From Syntrophobacterales bacterium (lineage in GTDB: Bacteria > Desulfobacterota > Syntrophobacteria > BM002): a stretch of 10,866 bases of DNA. Under the pieces are notes generated by a model. The model was given only the letters and a program-made list of their open reading frames with translations, did not search any database and was not told the origin of the DNA. Below, piece by piece: positions 1 to 7,364 of the stretch. The position numbers were made by a program, and so were the translations under genes. Position 1 is the first letter of the stretch; every line of letters starts with the position of its first letter. The stretch covers positions 1-10,866 of the forward strand of contig JAUWKY010000033.1 in assembly GCA_030613915.1 (NCBI GenBank), given 5' to 3'.

Positions 1-5
1 CCTTT

Positions 6-11
6 TATAAC
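6..11 (+). promoter_or_regulatory. possible -10 box of an rpmE promoter
   Basis: TATAAC resembles the sigma-70 -10 consensus. If it is real, transcription would start near 18 and the leader hairpin at 30-65 would lie inside the 5' UTR of rpmE. The matching -35 would fall outside the window, so this cannot be confirmed. Confidence 0.25.
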
Positions 12-29
12 AGGGGTCAGGTTTTTCGT

Positions 30-65
30 GTATCTGCAACGATGCGTTGCAACTAATATTGATAC
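30..65 (+). promoter_or_regulatory. bulged hairpin in the rpmE leader, candidate L31 autoregulatory element
   Basis: TGCAACG (35-41) and CGTTGCA (45-51) are perfect inverted repeats around a 3-nt loop. Directly outside them GTATC (30-34) can pair with GATAC (61-65), leaving a 9-nt bulge at 52-60 on the 3' side. This gives 12 base pairs ending 8 nt before the Shine-Dalgarno AAGGA (74-78). Leader RNA motifs upstream of L31 genes are known from several bacterial groups, and ribosomal proteins often repress their own mRNA by binding such structures. The pairing is seen; the role is inferred. As DNA, the symmetric core could instead be an operator. Confidence 0.45.
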
Positions 66-83
66 TGGTAAGAAAGGAAAGCT

Positions 84-491
84 ATGAAAAAGGACATCCA
101 CCCCGAATACCGGATGACCACTGTTCGCTGTCACTGTGGCCATGAGTTTGAGGCTGGCTCAACCAAAGAAAACATAAGTATTGAGATTTGCTCTCAATGC
201 CACCCCTTTTACACAGGCAAGCAGAAGTTGGTCGATTCGGCTGGGCGCATTGAGCGCTTTCGCAGGAAATACGGTGACTATTTGGGAAAAAACAAGAAAG
301 AGGCAGCGGAAAAGGAAGCGACAAAGAAAGACGTAACGAAAGAAGCAACGGAAGAGCTAACGGAAGAAGCAACGGAAGAGCTAACGAAAGAAGCAACGGA
401 AGAGCCAAAGAAAGAAGCAAAGAAAGAGCTAAAGAAAAAAGCAAAAAAAGAAGTAAAGAAAGAGGAGAAGCAAGAGGAGACTGCGGAGTAA
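84..491 (+). CDS. rpmE: 50S ribosomal protein L31 with a long charged repeat tail
   Basis: Encodes bL31, a large-subunit protein that helps bridge the two ribosomal subunits. Residues 1 to about 68 match the whole family: the start MKKDIHPEY, zinc-ligand cysteines C16, C18, C36 and C39 (the zinc-binding C+ form), and the CHPFYTGKQ signature at 39-47. bL31 is usually about 70 residues, but this protein has 135. The extra part (from about 69) is almost only K, E, A, T and L. It is built on an 8-residue repeat (EATEELTE type, from 87) that is acidic to about 107 and then basic at 109-126. The start is supported by AAGGA (74-78) five bases upstream. prfA follows 22 nt after the stop, so co-transcription is likely. 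Identification is firm; the function of the tail is unknown. Confidence 0.95.
   Translation: MKKDIHPEYRMTTVRCHCGHEFEAGSTKENISIEICSQCHPFYTGKQKLVDSAGRIERFRRKYGDYLGKNKKEAAEKEATKKDVTKEATEELTEEATEELTKEATEEPKKEAKKELKKKAKKEVKKEEKQEETAE
342..485 (+). repeat. 24-bp in-frame tandem repeat in the rpmE 3' end
   Basis: Units begin at 342, 366, 390, 414, 438 and 462. Units 1 and 2 differ at one base of 24, and unit 3 differs from unit 2 at two. Units 4 and 5 keep the 8-codon frame but drift towards lysine codons, and unit 6 is barely recognisable. Each unit encodes one octapeptide. The near-identity of the first units suggests recent duplication by slippage or unequal recombination, so unit number may vary between strains. 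The strand is extremely purine-rich, mostly GAA, AAA and GCA codons. Confidence 0.85.
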
Positions 492-513
492 TCTCCTCGG
501 GCGGTGAACCGAC

Positions 514-1584
514 ATGTTCGACAAGTTGGAGAGCATAGAGTCACACTATCTTGAATTGGAAAAGGAGCTGAGTGATCCGGCGACAATTGCTAATCAACCG
601 GAATACCAGCGTCTTGCCAAAGAACATGCTGATCTTATGCCCTGCGTTCAGACATTCAGGAAGCATAGGGAACTCGCCGCCAGGCTCGAGGAGAACCGCG
701 AACTTCTCAGTGATGTAGACCCAGATATCAGGGAACTTGCCCAAGAAGACAGCAGTCAGATCCAGACTGAATTGGATGAACTCGAGGACGAACTCAAGCA
801 ACTCCTTGTTCCCAAAGATCCCAATGACGATAAGGATGTGATCCTGGAAATCCGTGCCGGAACCGGTGGCGATGAGGCAGCCCTTTTTTCTGCTGATCTG
901 TTCAGGATGTACACTAAGTATGCCGAACTGATGGGTTGGAAAGTTGATGTGCTCAGTAGCCACGCCACTGGGATTGGTGGGTTCAAGGAAGTGATCTTCT
1001 CCCTTTCAGGCAACCGTGCCTACAGCCGTCTTAAATTTGAAAGCGGCGTCCACCGGGTGCAGCGAGTTCCCACCACCGAGTCGCAGGGTCGAATCCATAC
1101 CTCCGCCGTAACTGTTGCTGTATTCCCCGAAGCTGAAGAGGTGGAGGTGGAAATTGAACCCAACGACCTTCGCGTTGACGTCTTCCGCTCTTCGGGCCCA
1201 GGAGGCCAGAGTGTCAACACCACTGATTCGGCGGTCCGCATAACCCATGCACCTACCGGTCTGGTGGTCATCTGCCAGGATGAAAAATCTCAGCACAAGA
1301 ACAAGGCCAAAGCCTTAAAGGTGCTGCGCGCCAGACTCTTGGATAGAAAGCAGCAAGAGCAGCGGGACAAAACCGCTGAAGACCGCAAGAGCCAAGTGGG
1401 AACCGGTGATCGCAGTGAACGCGTTCGCACCTACAATTTCCCCCAGAACCGGGTAACTGAACACCGGATTAATCTAACGCTGTATAAGCTAGAACAAGTT
1501 CTTGAGGGAGAGATCAACTCCATCATCGATCCACTCACGACCCATTTCGAAGCCGAGTCGATCATGCAATCGAACCATGTCTGA
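514..1584 (+). CDS. prfA: peptide chain release factor 1 (RF1)
   Basis: Cytoplasmic class I release factor that reads stop codons UAA and UAG and triggers peptide release. The 356 residues match the family length. The stop-codon reading tripeptide of the RF1 type (P-x-T) is P186-T187-T188, within the HRVQRVP...[10 protein letters not shown] block. The catalytic G230-G231-Q232 lies in [18 protein letters not shown]2 would carry SPF instead of PxT, so this is RF1. The start at 514 has GGTGA (503-507) six bases upstream. The last codons overlap the start of prmC by 8 nt, which suggests translational coupling; PrmC methylates Q232 of this protein. Nothing looks truncated or altered. Confidence 0.97.
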   Translation: MFDKLESIESHYLELEKELSDPATIANQPEYQRLAKEHADLMPCVQTFRKHRELAARLEENRELLSDVDPDIRELAQEDSSQIQTELDELEDELKQLLVPKDPNDDKDVILEIRAGTGGDEAALFSADLFRMYTKYAELMGWKVDVLSSHATGIGGFKEVIFSLSGNRAYSRLKFESGVHRVQRVPTTESQGRIHTSAVTVAVFPEAEEVEVEIEPNDLRVDVFRSSGPGGQSVNTTDSAVRITHAPTGLVVICQDEKSQHKNKAKALKVLRARLLDRKQQEQRDKTAEDRKSQVGTGDRSERVRTYNFPQNRVTEHRINLTLYKLEQVLEGEINSIIDPLTTHFEAESIMQSNHV

Positions 1585-2452
1585 AGAATCCTGGACCGTC
1601 CTGAAACTCTTACAGTGGACCACTGATTATTTCCAGAGAAACAATGTGCCCGAGCCTCGCAGTTCTGCGGAAGTACTGCTCGCTCATGTGCTCGCAGAAG
1701 ACCGCCTCTTCCTCTACTTGAATTACGACCGGCCTATGGAAACAAACGAACTGGCAGCGTACCGAGCATGTATCAAACGCCGCCTTGGGGGGGAGCCCAA
1801 CCAATATATCACCGGACTCCAGGAGTTCTGGTCGCTGCCTTTGCGCCTAAGCCCAGATGTGCTTATTCCCAGACCAGAAACAGAAGTGCTGGTGGAGGCT
1901 GTGCTGGAATTCCTTGACAAGGCTGACCCGAACGTCGATATTCTGGATCTGGGAACTGGGTCAGGTGCAATAGCTATCGCCCTGGCTCGGGAATTACCAG
2001 CAGCCAGAATCGTAGCGACGGACCTCTCCATGGCTGCCCTGCAGTTAGCACAGGAGAATGCTAAGTTACATCACGTAGATGAGAGGATCCTTTTCATCCG
2101 AGGCGACATGTTTGCCGCGATACCCGGCGCTTCGCAGAAATTCAAGGTGGTGGTTACGAATCCCCCCTACATCAGCCATGCCGAAATCTCCGAACTTCCC
2201 CGGGAGATTCGTGACTTTGAGCCTCATCACGCCCTGGAGGGCGGCCCTGACGGTCTGGCAGCCATCAGGCACATCATTGCAGAAGCCCCCACGGTCTTGT
2301 GCCAGGCCGGTGCTCTCTTTATGGAAATGGGGGCTGATCAGACTGAGAGTGTCTCTGCACTAGTAATAGATAGCCAGCGCTATGAAAACTATCGGATAAT
2401 CAAGGATTACAGCAGTTTAGATCGAGTTTTGATGGCAATTAAAGCAGAGTAA
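1577..2452 (+). CDS. prmC: release factor glutamine N5-methyltransferase PrmC (HemK)
   Basis: SAM-dependent enzyme that methylates the glutamine of the GGQ motif in release factors RF1 and RF2, raising termination efficiency. The 291 residues hold an N-terminal helical substrate-binding part (about 1-90), the RPETE block at 99-103, the SAM-binding motif I DLGTGSG at 124-130, and the catalytic NPPY at 195-198 followed by the family-typical EP-x4-EGG-DGL region (215-227). I chose the ATG at 1577 rather than an upstream in-frame ATG at 1502. The longer form would add 25 residues unlike any PrmC, encoded inside prfA in another frame. The 1577 start gives the overlap ATGTCTGA with the prfA stop. 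No strong Shine-Dalgarno is visible, which fits coupled reinitiation. Confidence 0.95.
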   Translation: MSEESWTVLKLLQWTTDYFQRNNVPEPRSSAEVLLAHVLAEDRLFLYLNYDRPMETNELAAYRACIKRRLGGEPNQYITGLQEFWSLPLRLSPDVLIPRPETEVLVEAVLEFLDKADPNVDILDLGTGSGAIAIALARELPAARIVATDLSMAALQLAQENAKLHHVDERILFIRGDMFAAIPGASQKFKVVVTNPPYISHAEISELPREIRDFEPHHALEGGPDGLAAIRHIIAEAPTVLCQAGALFMEMGADQTESVSALVIDSQRYENYRIIKDYSSLDRVLMAIKAE

Positions 2453-2503
2453 GTAGTAAGACTACTCAAGAAGTAATAAACATTCCCAATCCAGGAACAT
2501 AAC

Positions 2504-2585
2504 GGCGTAAGGCACACGGCATAGGGCGCAAGGCATAAGACAATACGAACCTAATCCTTAAGCCTTGAGCCCTGAGCCTGAGGTT
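2504..2585 (+). repeat. head-to-head heptanucleotide repeat array between prmC and murA
   Basis: From 2504 five consecutive 7-mers read GGCGTAA, GGCACAC, GGCATAG, GGCGCAA and GGCATAA (to 2538). After a 19-nt centre come TTAAGCC (2558-2564), TTGAGCC (2565-2571), CTGAGCC (2572-2578) and a degenerate TGAGGTT (2579-2585). The second group is the reverse complement of the same unit, about GGCNYAA. Arms 2518-2538 and 2558-2578 match at 17 of 21 positions, so a transcript can form an imperfect hairpin. The murA Shine-Dalgarno GAGGT (2580-2584) lies directly after the 3' arm. The rest of the spacer holds only a short inverted repeat, AGTAGT/ACTACT (2452-2466), with no T-run. Confidence 0.75.
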
Positions 2586-2591
2586 TAACTG

Positions 2592-3842
2592 ATGGATAAA
2601 ATCGTAATAGAGGGCGGCCGCCCTTTGCATGGTACTGTGAAGACGAGTGGCGCCAAGAATGCGGCACTTCCACTGCTTGCCGCAACTCTTCTTACCGGCG
2701 GTGTTCATCGGCTTCGAAATATTCCCCACCTGCGGGACATTCGTACCACCAAGACCCTTCTTTACCACCTCGGCGCCACCTTTGAAGAAGGCGATCCCCT
2801 CAGTATTCACACCGAAACTGTGGACGATTATGAGGTACCCTACGATCTCGTCAAAACCATGCGAGCTTCGGTCCTGGTATTAGGTCCACTGGTGGCCCGC
2901 TTCAAGAGGGCCCGAGTCTCCCTGCCCGGAGGTTGCGCCATTGGCGCCCGGCCTATTAATTTCCATTTGAGTGGGCTGGAACGGTTGGGTGTCAACATCG
3001 AATTGAAGCATGGCTATGTGGAGGCCTCTGCCCAGAAGTTGGTTGGCAATCACATTTACTTTGACATTCCTACGGTTACGGGCACTGCGAATATCATGAT
3101 GGCTGCCGTGCTTGCTGAAGGTCAGACGGTCATAGAGAATGGAGCCCGGGAACCGGAGGTAGTAGAATTGGCCAGCTGTCTCACCAACATGGGCGGTTCC
3201 ATTCAAGGTGCCGGCACCTCAGTGATCACCATTGAAGGAGTGTCGGAATTACAACCTCTGGACCATACCATCATGCCCGATCGTATTGAGGTTGCAACAT
3301 ATCTCACTGCCGCAGGCATCACCCGGGGCAGCATAACTGTCCGGCCATGTATTCCGGAACATGTGGAAGCAGTTATTCATAAGCTGGAACAGGCCGGCAT
3401 GCGCTTCGAAATCGGCGATGACTACATTACCTGTTCTGCTGGTGAAACAATCCATAATATAGATGTCGAGACCAATCCCTATCCTGGTTTTCCCACTGAT
3501 ATGCAAGCCCAAATTATGGCAATGATGTGCCTGGCAGATGGCCAGAGCATAATCATCGAAAAAATATTCGAAAACCGCTTCATGCATGTGAGCGAGTTGA
3601 AGCGTATGGGTGCCGATATCAGCATTGAAGGCAACACGGCCATTGTGCGTGGTCGGTCAAAACTGCAGGGCGCCCCGGTGATGGCCACGGATCTAAGGGC
3701 CAGTGCCTCGCTGGTCCTGGCCGGGTTGGCCGCCGAAGGCGTTACCGAGGTATCCCGGGTCTATCATCTCGACCGGGGCTACGAACGGCTGGAAGAGAAG
3801 CTTAGTGGAGTGGGCGCTAAGATTGAACGGGTAAAGGGGTAG
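2592..3842 (+). CDS. murA: UDP-N-acetylglucosamine 1-carboxyvinyltransferase (MurA)
   Basis: Cytoplasmic enzyme of the first committed step of peptidoglycan synthesis: it transfers enolpyruvate from phosphoenolpyruvate to UDP-GlcNAc. The 416 residues form two inside-out alpha/beta domains. Visible active-site residues are K22-N23 (SGAKNAALP), R91 (TMRASVLVLGP), the loop cysteine C115 in LPGGCAIGARPI, R120, D303 (GFPTDMQAQ) and R395 (HLDRGYE). C115 is the residue attacked by fosfomycin, so an intrinsically resistant Asp variant is not present. The start has GAGGT (2580-2584) seven bases upstream, touching the heptad repeat array. It probably belongs to the prfA-prmC transcript, but the 139-nt spacer leaves room for separate control. 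Confidence 0.97.
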   Translation: MDKIVIEGGRPLHGTVKTSGAKNAALPLLAATLLTGGVHRLRNIPHLRDIRTTKTLLYHLGATFEEGDPLSIHTETVDDYEVPYDLVKTMRASVLVLGPLVARFKRARVSLPGGCAIGARPINFHLSGLERLGVNIELKHGYVEASAQKLVGNHIYFDIPTVTGTANIMMAAVLAEGQTVIENGAREPEVVELASCLTNMGGSIQGAGTSVITIEGVSELQPLDHTIMPDRIEVATYLTAAGITRGSITVRPCIPEHVEAVIHKLEQAGMRFEIGDDYITCSAGETIHNIDVETNPYPGFPTDMQAQIMAMMCLADGQSIIIEKIFENRFMHVSELKRMGADISIEGNTAIVRGRSKLQGAPVMATDLRASASLVLAGLAAEGVTEVSRVYHLDRGYERLEEKLSGVGAKIERVKG

Positions 3843-3854
3843 GCATGGAACAGA

Positions 3855-3938
3855 ATTGCGGATTGCGAAATGACGATTGACTTCCTCTCAACTGCTTGCT
3901 ACTGGTTACTTCTGTGTGGTGCCTAGTGCTTAGGCCTA
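3855..3938 (+). repeat. degenerate heptanucleotide repeat array between murA and comEC
   Basis: Read in 7-base steps from 3855 the units are ATTGCGG, ATTGCGA, AATGACG and ATTGACT (to 3882). The same register continues through TGCTACT (3897) and GGTTACT (3904), then GGTGCCT (3918) and AGTGCTT (3925). Neighbouring units resemble each other, while distant ones change type. Unlike the arrays at 2504 and 6516, no clear head-to-head inversion is visible; only a short GCCTA/TAGGC inverted repeat appears within 3920-3936. The array ends just before a TTGACA box. Its middle units are weak, so the exact extent is uncertain. Confidence 0.55.
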
Positions 3939-3939
3939 G

Positions 3940-3970
3940 TTGACACGGCTGCCTGCTGCACTTCTTTATA
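3940..3970 (+). promoter_or_regulatory. candidate sigma-70 promoter for comEC
   Basis: A perfect -35 box TTGACA (3940-3945) is followed after 19 nt by TTTATA (3965-3970); an overlapping TATATT lies at 3967-3972. The spacing is longer than the usual 17 nt, which weakens the call. Transcription would start near 3978, about 33 nt before the comEC start codon. It would let comEC be expressed separately from murA. Confidence 0.4.
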
Positions 3971-4010
3971 TTGGGGCATTAACACCTTCCATTGAAATGG
4001 CGCACATTTC

Positions 4011-6446
4011 ATGTCAACTGTACACCGTCCTCTTTTCTATCTGCTAATTAGCTTGTGTTGCGGCATATTTGCGGGGCGTCACCTCCCTGTAGAACCTTTT
4101 ATTCTCGCTGTTTTGGCCATATTCCTCTGTGCTCTGCTTTGTTTCCTAACTGTGCGGGGGCTGAGATTGCTCCTACTGCCTCTGGCCATATTTGTGGTCA
4201 TGGGAGCTCTCGCTTCTACAACAATTCCCGATCCTGCGCAGCCTCCTGCCGGCATTCAGCACCTTCTACAGAAAAAAAGTGCGTTGCTAATGGGCATCAT
4301 CACCCATTCTCTTGAACATCGCCTCAGTAGCACCAGAATACGCCTACGGCTTGAAGCTTTTAAGGAGGGTGAGAGTTGGCACCCGGTCTCGGGCAACCTG
4401 CTTCTTACCGTCCGCAATTGTGAAAAACAATGGTCAGTGGGCCAACGTCTTATTGGTCGAGTACGGATTAAGCCAATACGAAACTTAAGTAACCCTGGTG
4501 GATTCAACTACAGACAATACCTTGCAGACCAACACATTTGGGTCAGAGGTTATGTGCGGCAAGATGCTGATCTGGTTCCCCTGGGCAAACCAGACATAGG
4601 GCTGAGCTATTTTCTAGATATCATCCGCACCAAAAGCCGCGTTTTTCTGGAAGCCTGGCTACCCCCGGATCTTGCTGGTCTCCATCAAGCTCTTTTACTC
4701 GGTGAACGTTACAGACTGAGTGCTGACCTCCGAGAACTACTCTACAACGCAGGCATCGGACATTTGCTGGCCATTTCGGGTCTCCATCTTGGTCTGGTGG
4801 CGGGTTTTGCCTTCCTGATATTTCATTTTGTCCTGGTGCGTATTGTCGCTGTGACTGGCCGGTGGGGAGCACGTCCGGTAGCCGCTCTCGCTGCATTTCC
4901 CATTGCGCTTACTTACGGCTTGCTCACTGGAATGGGTTTGCCTGCGCTACGTGCCACCCTGATGCTTGCATTTTTCACCTTGGCCTTGGTACTCCAGCGA
5001 GAAAAGGATCTTCTCAATTCCCTTCTGCTTGCAGCCTTTCTCATCCTGAGCTTTCACCCTGAGGCTCTTTTTGCTGCATCTTTTCAGCTCTCTTTTATCG
5101 GTGTCGTCGCTCTGGTTTGGATACTACCTATTCTGCCAGTGGTGCGTATACTCCAGCCCCAGGATGGTCAAGACCAAAGATTGCGCCGACTGGGATATCG
5201 TCTGTATCAGTTTATTTGTGCCTCCTTGATCTTATCTCTCTTTACCGCCCCGGTGGTCCTTTATCATTTTCACCGTTTGACTCCTTTAGGCATGATCACC
5301 AACCTGTTAGCGGTTCCGCTTGTGGGGTTTCTTGTTTTGCCGGCCGGACTGTTGGCTCTTTGTTTACTGCCAGTTTCCACCTTGCTTGCTGGCTTCATCT
5401 TGACTCTTGGCACCCTGGGTCTCAAATTGGTGGTCCTCTTCGCAGCCAAACTCGGCGGCCTGCCCTGGGCTACATTTTGGCCAGGTACTCCCAGAGTCTG
5501 GCAGGTAGGACTTGCTTATATTTTGCTCCTCGTTCCATTCACAAGAACCTCTCGCTGGCTGCGAACCAGCCTCATTGCGGCTGGCTGTTTGGCACTGGTC
5601 GGTTCATGGCTGATTCCTTCCCACATTCTCTCTCCACAATCCCATCTCCGGGTAACCTATTTGGACGTGGGACAGGGCAACTCGGCTGTAGTGGAATTAC
5701 CTGACAGGGGAGCAATGCTCATCGATGGCGGTGGCTTTTATGGCGGTTCGTTTGATGTGGGTCAGCATGTGGTAGCGCCCTATCTGTGGCACCGTCGCAT
5801 TCGTCGATTGGATGCTGTGGTGTTGAGTCATGCCCACCCCGACCATTTCAAAGGGTTGTCTTTTGTGGCAACGCATTTTCCCATTAAACAATTCTGGAGC
5901 ACTAATGTTTCCACCTCCGATCCAAACTTTGTCGACCTTATGAAACGGTTGGCTCAAAAAAACGTAGTCTGTCTTGGCCCCCAGGAACTCTCTACAAGCC
6001 AGAACATCAAGGGAGTGGTCGTGCAGGTTCTCCATCCCCCAACTGATTTCCATCCAGGTCACAAAATTCCAACGAACAGAGAGCTCAACAACCTTTCCCT
6101 TGTGTTGCGGCTGAGCTACAAGGAAGTCTCTTTTCTCTTCCCCGGAGACATAGGAAAAGAGGTCGAGTACCGGCTGGCCAATCAACCCCTTCAGGAACCT
6201 GTTGATGTCCTGTTGGTGCCTCATCATGGTAGCCGCACTTCCAGTTCACTTCGGTTCTTACATTGGCTACAGCCCCGAATCGCGGTATTCTCCGTCGGCT
6301 TTGACAACCCTTTCCATTTGCCCGCCAGGCAAGTCTTGGCACGCTACCGCGCCCTGGGAACAAGAACCTACCGTACCGACCATCACGGGGCCGTCACCAT
6401 TCGCACCGATGGCCACAAGATTGAGGTGGAAACCTTTGTCAAATAA
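4011..6446 (+). CDS. comEC: DNA internalization competence protein ComEC/Rec2
   Basis: Polytopic inner-membrane protein that carries single-stranded DNA into the cytoplasm during natural transformation. All three usual domains are present in 811 residues: an N-terminal part with hydrophobic helices (about 1-60) and a DUF4131-like soluble segment (to about 190); the Competence domain with the signature GIGHLLAISGLH at 248-259 and many membrane helices to about 540; and a C-terminal metallo-beta-lactamase-like domain. That last domain has LIDGGG (570-575), the metal site H607-A-H-P-D-H612 and HHGS (738-741), so it looks catalytically intact. The ATG at 4011 has no clear Shine-Dalgarno, but the start RPLFYLLISLCCGIFAG is typical of the family. 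No other competence gene is in the window, so actual transformability is unknown. Confidence 0.95.
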   Translation: MSTVHRPLFYLLISLCCGIFAGRHLPVEPFILAVLAIFLCALLCFLTVRGLRLLLLPLAIFVVMGALASTTIPDPAQPPAGIQHLLQKKSALLMGIITHSLEHRLSSTRIRLRLEAFKEGESWHPVSGNLLLTVRNCEKQWSVGQRLIGRVRIKPIRNLSNPGGFNYRQYLADQHIWVRGYVRQDADLVPLGKPDIGLSYFLDIIRTKSRVFLEAWLPPDLAGLHQALLLGERYRLSADLRELLYNAGIGHLLAISGLHLGLVAGFAFLIFHFVLVRIVAVTGRWGARPVAALAAFPIALTYGLLTGMGLPALRATLMLAFFTLALVLQREKDLLNSLLLAAFLILSFHPEALFAASFQLSFIGVVALVWILPILPVVRILQPQDGQDQRLRRLGYRLYQFICASLILSLFTAPVVLYHFHRLTPLGMITNLLAVPLVGFLVLPAGLLALCLLPVSTLLAGFILTLGTLGLKLVVLFAAKLGGLPWATFWPGTPRVWQVGLAYILLLVPFTRTSRWLRTSLIAAGCLALVGSWLIPSHILSPQSHLRVTYLDVGQGNSAVVELPDRGAMLIDGGGFYGGSFDVGQHVVAPYLWHRRIRRLDAVVLSHAHPDHFKGLSFVATHFPIKQFWSTNVSTSDPNFVDLMKRLAQKNVVCLGPQELSTSQNIKGVVVQVLHPPTDFHPGHKIPTNRELNNLSLVLRLSYKEVSFLFPGDIGKEVEYRLANQPLQEPVDVLLVPHHGSRTSSSLRFLHWLQPRIAVFSVGFDNPFHLPARQVLARYRALGTRTYRTDHHGAVTIRTDGHKIEVETFVK

Positions 6447-6515
6447 AGAATCCGGGCCCTTCAAAGATCCCGCTATGCGGGGGAGGACCCGGCTTTGAGC
6501 CACCCCCTCATTGCA
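6447..6515. other. 3' region of comEC with nested inverted repeats
   Basis: A short hairpin CCCGC/GCGGG (6469-6473 and 6477-6481, loop TAT) lies between two further complementary pairs: CCGGG (6452-6456) with CCCGG (6488-6492), and TCAAAG (6461-6466) with CTTTGA (6493-6498). The order of these pairs would create a pseudoknot rather than a simple nested stem. The spot lies between the convergent comEC and the 6636-7364 gene, where a terminator would be expected. No T-run follows, so I do not call an intrinsic terminator. Confidence 0.35.
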
Positions 6516-6608
6516 AAATATCAAATTCCAATACTAAATGACCAAAACAGGTTTGGAATTTTGGTCATTGTTATTTGTTTGTTATTTGAGATTTGGGATT
6601 TGGAATTT
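6516..6608. repeat. palindromic AT-rich heptad repeat element between convergent genes
   Basis: The left half reads in 7-base steps AAATATC, AAATTCC, AATACTA and AATGACC (6516-6543). The right half contains the reverse complement type: GTTATTT, GAGATTT, GGGATTT and GGAATTT (6581-6608). At the centre AATGACCAAAA (6537-6547) and TTTTGGTCATT (6559-6569) are perfect 11-bp inverted repeats around an 11-nt loop. The whole can fold as a long imperfect hairpin on either strand. It could act as a bidirectional transcription barrier between comEC and the opposing gene, but no function is shown. Elements of this look are probably dispersed elsewhere in the genome. Confidence 0.75.
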
Positions 6609-6635
6609 TTTGGTGCTCGTCCTGGCGGGCTCCAC

Positions 6636-7364
6636 TCAGCCAATATCGCAGACCAGGGGCACATGGTCAGAGAATTTGACCTGTGGTATCTGAAAATTGG
6701 TGGTCTTTATTTCAGGGCTGTGAAAAATATAATCCAGTTGTCTTCTCGGTGCCCGGCTGGGGTGAGACGGCTCTCCCTTGCCATTGGCACTCTGTAAACC
6801 AGTGGCGGCAAGAAACAATTCTAACTCCCGATCACCCCACAACACGTTGAAATCGCCGGCAACAATGATCGGCTTTTCCACATTGGTGACCATGGCATGA
6901 AGTTCTTGCAGCTGGTACTGGCGATGGCGGAACTTGAGCGACAGGTGTACCAGGAAAACGTTGAATTTCTCCAACTCCAACTCAATCACCAGACGCTTTA
7001 CCCCTTCACTGAAGTAATGAAACGTATGAGATTTGATCTCTTGGTTCGTCAAGAAGGCGTTGCCCTGCTTGTTGACTAACGGGACCTTCTGTACCACGGA
7101 ATCGCTGGGGTATTTTGACTGATAGACGTGATAATGGCTCAGTTCCCTGGCGATAGCTTCAGCTTGGTTGATCTTCTCCGTACGGTAGGAGCCGCTGTCC
7201 ACCTCCAGCAAACCTATAATGTCAGGATTAACCAATCGTATGAAATCAGAGATTTGCCGCAGATTTCCATTGGTGCGCTTTAGATAGCCACTATATGGCA
7301 CCGGAAGGTGAAAACGCCTCCCAATCCCTGTGCCGTAACGGATGTTGTACAAAAGAAATCGCAT
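6636..7364 (-). CDS. endonuclease/exonuclease/phosphatase family protein
   Basis: A metal-dependent phosphodiesterase or phosphatase of the EEP (DNase I / exonuclease III) fold; the substrate cannot be told from sequence. The 242 residues show the family's active-site series: N7 in LLYNIRYG, E54 in IIGLLEVDSG, H140 in FLVHLSLKFR, D171 and N173 in AGDFNVLWGD, D211 in LDYIFHS, and the terminal pair D233-H234 in SDHVPLV. There is no signal peptide or membrane segment, so it is probably cytoplasmic. The start at 7364 has GAGGGA a few bases upstream. It is transcribed towards comEC. The close fit of motifs makes the fold assignment safe, while a role in DNA repair, RNA processing or lipid/phosphoinositide-like hydrolysis remains open. 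Confidence 0.88.
   Translation of the reverse strand: MRFLLYNIRYGTGIGRRFHLPVPYSGYLKRTNGNLRQISDFIRLVNPDIIGLLEVDSGSYRTEKINQAEAIARELSHYHVYQSKYPSDSVVQKVPLVNKQGNAFLTNQEIKSHTFHYFSEGVKRLVIELELEKFNVFLVHLSLKFRHRQYQLQELHAMVTNVEKPIIVAGDFNVLWGDRELELFLAATGLQSANGKGEPSHPSRAPRRQLDYIFHSPEIKTTNFQIPQVKFSDHVPLVCDIG

Noticed and set aside
35..51. Zur operator upstream of rpmE
   Set aside because: Zur usually controls the cysteine-free L31 paralogue, and the symmetric core does not look like the AT-rich Zur palindromes I know. An RNA hairpin fits better, though a DNA operator is not excluded.
82..444. Minus-strand frame encoding a leucine-rich protein opposite rpmE
   Set aside because: It is the antisense of the K/E-coding repeat array; the leucine runs simply mirror AAG and GAG-like codons. 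The plus-strand L31 is certain.
2504..2585. CRISPR array as an explanation for the repeats
   Set aside because: The units are 7 bp, contiguous, degenerate and inverted at the centre; there are no spacers and no cas genes.
2466..2810. Minus-strand frame over the heptad array and the start of murA
   Set aside because: The part rich in A, L, R and P is a translation of the 7-bp repeats, and the remainder is antisense to murA.
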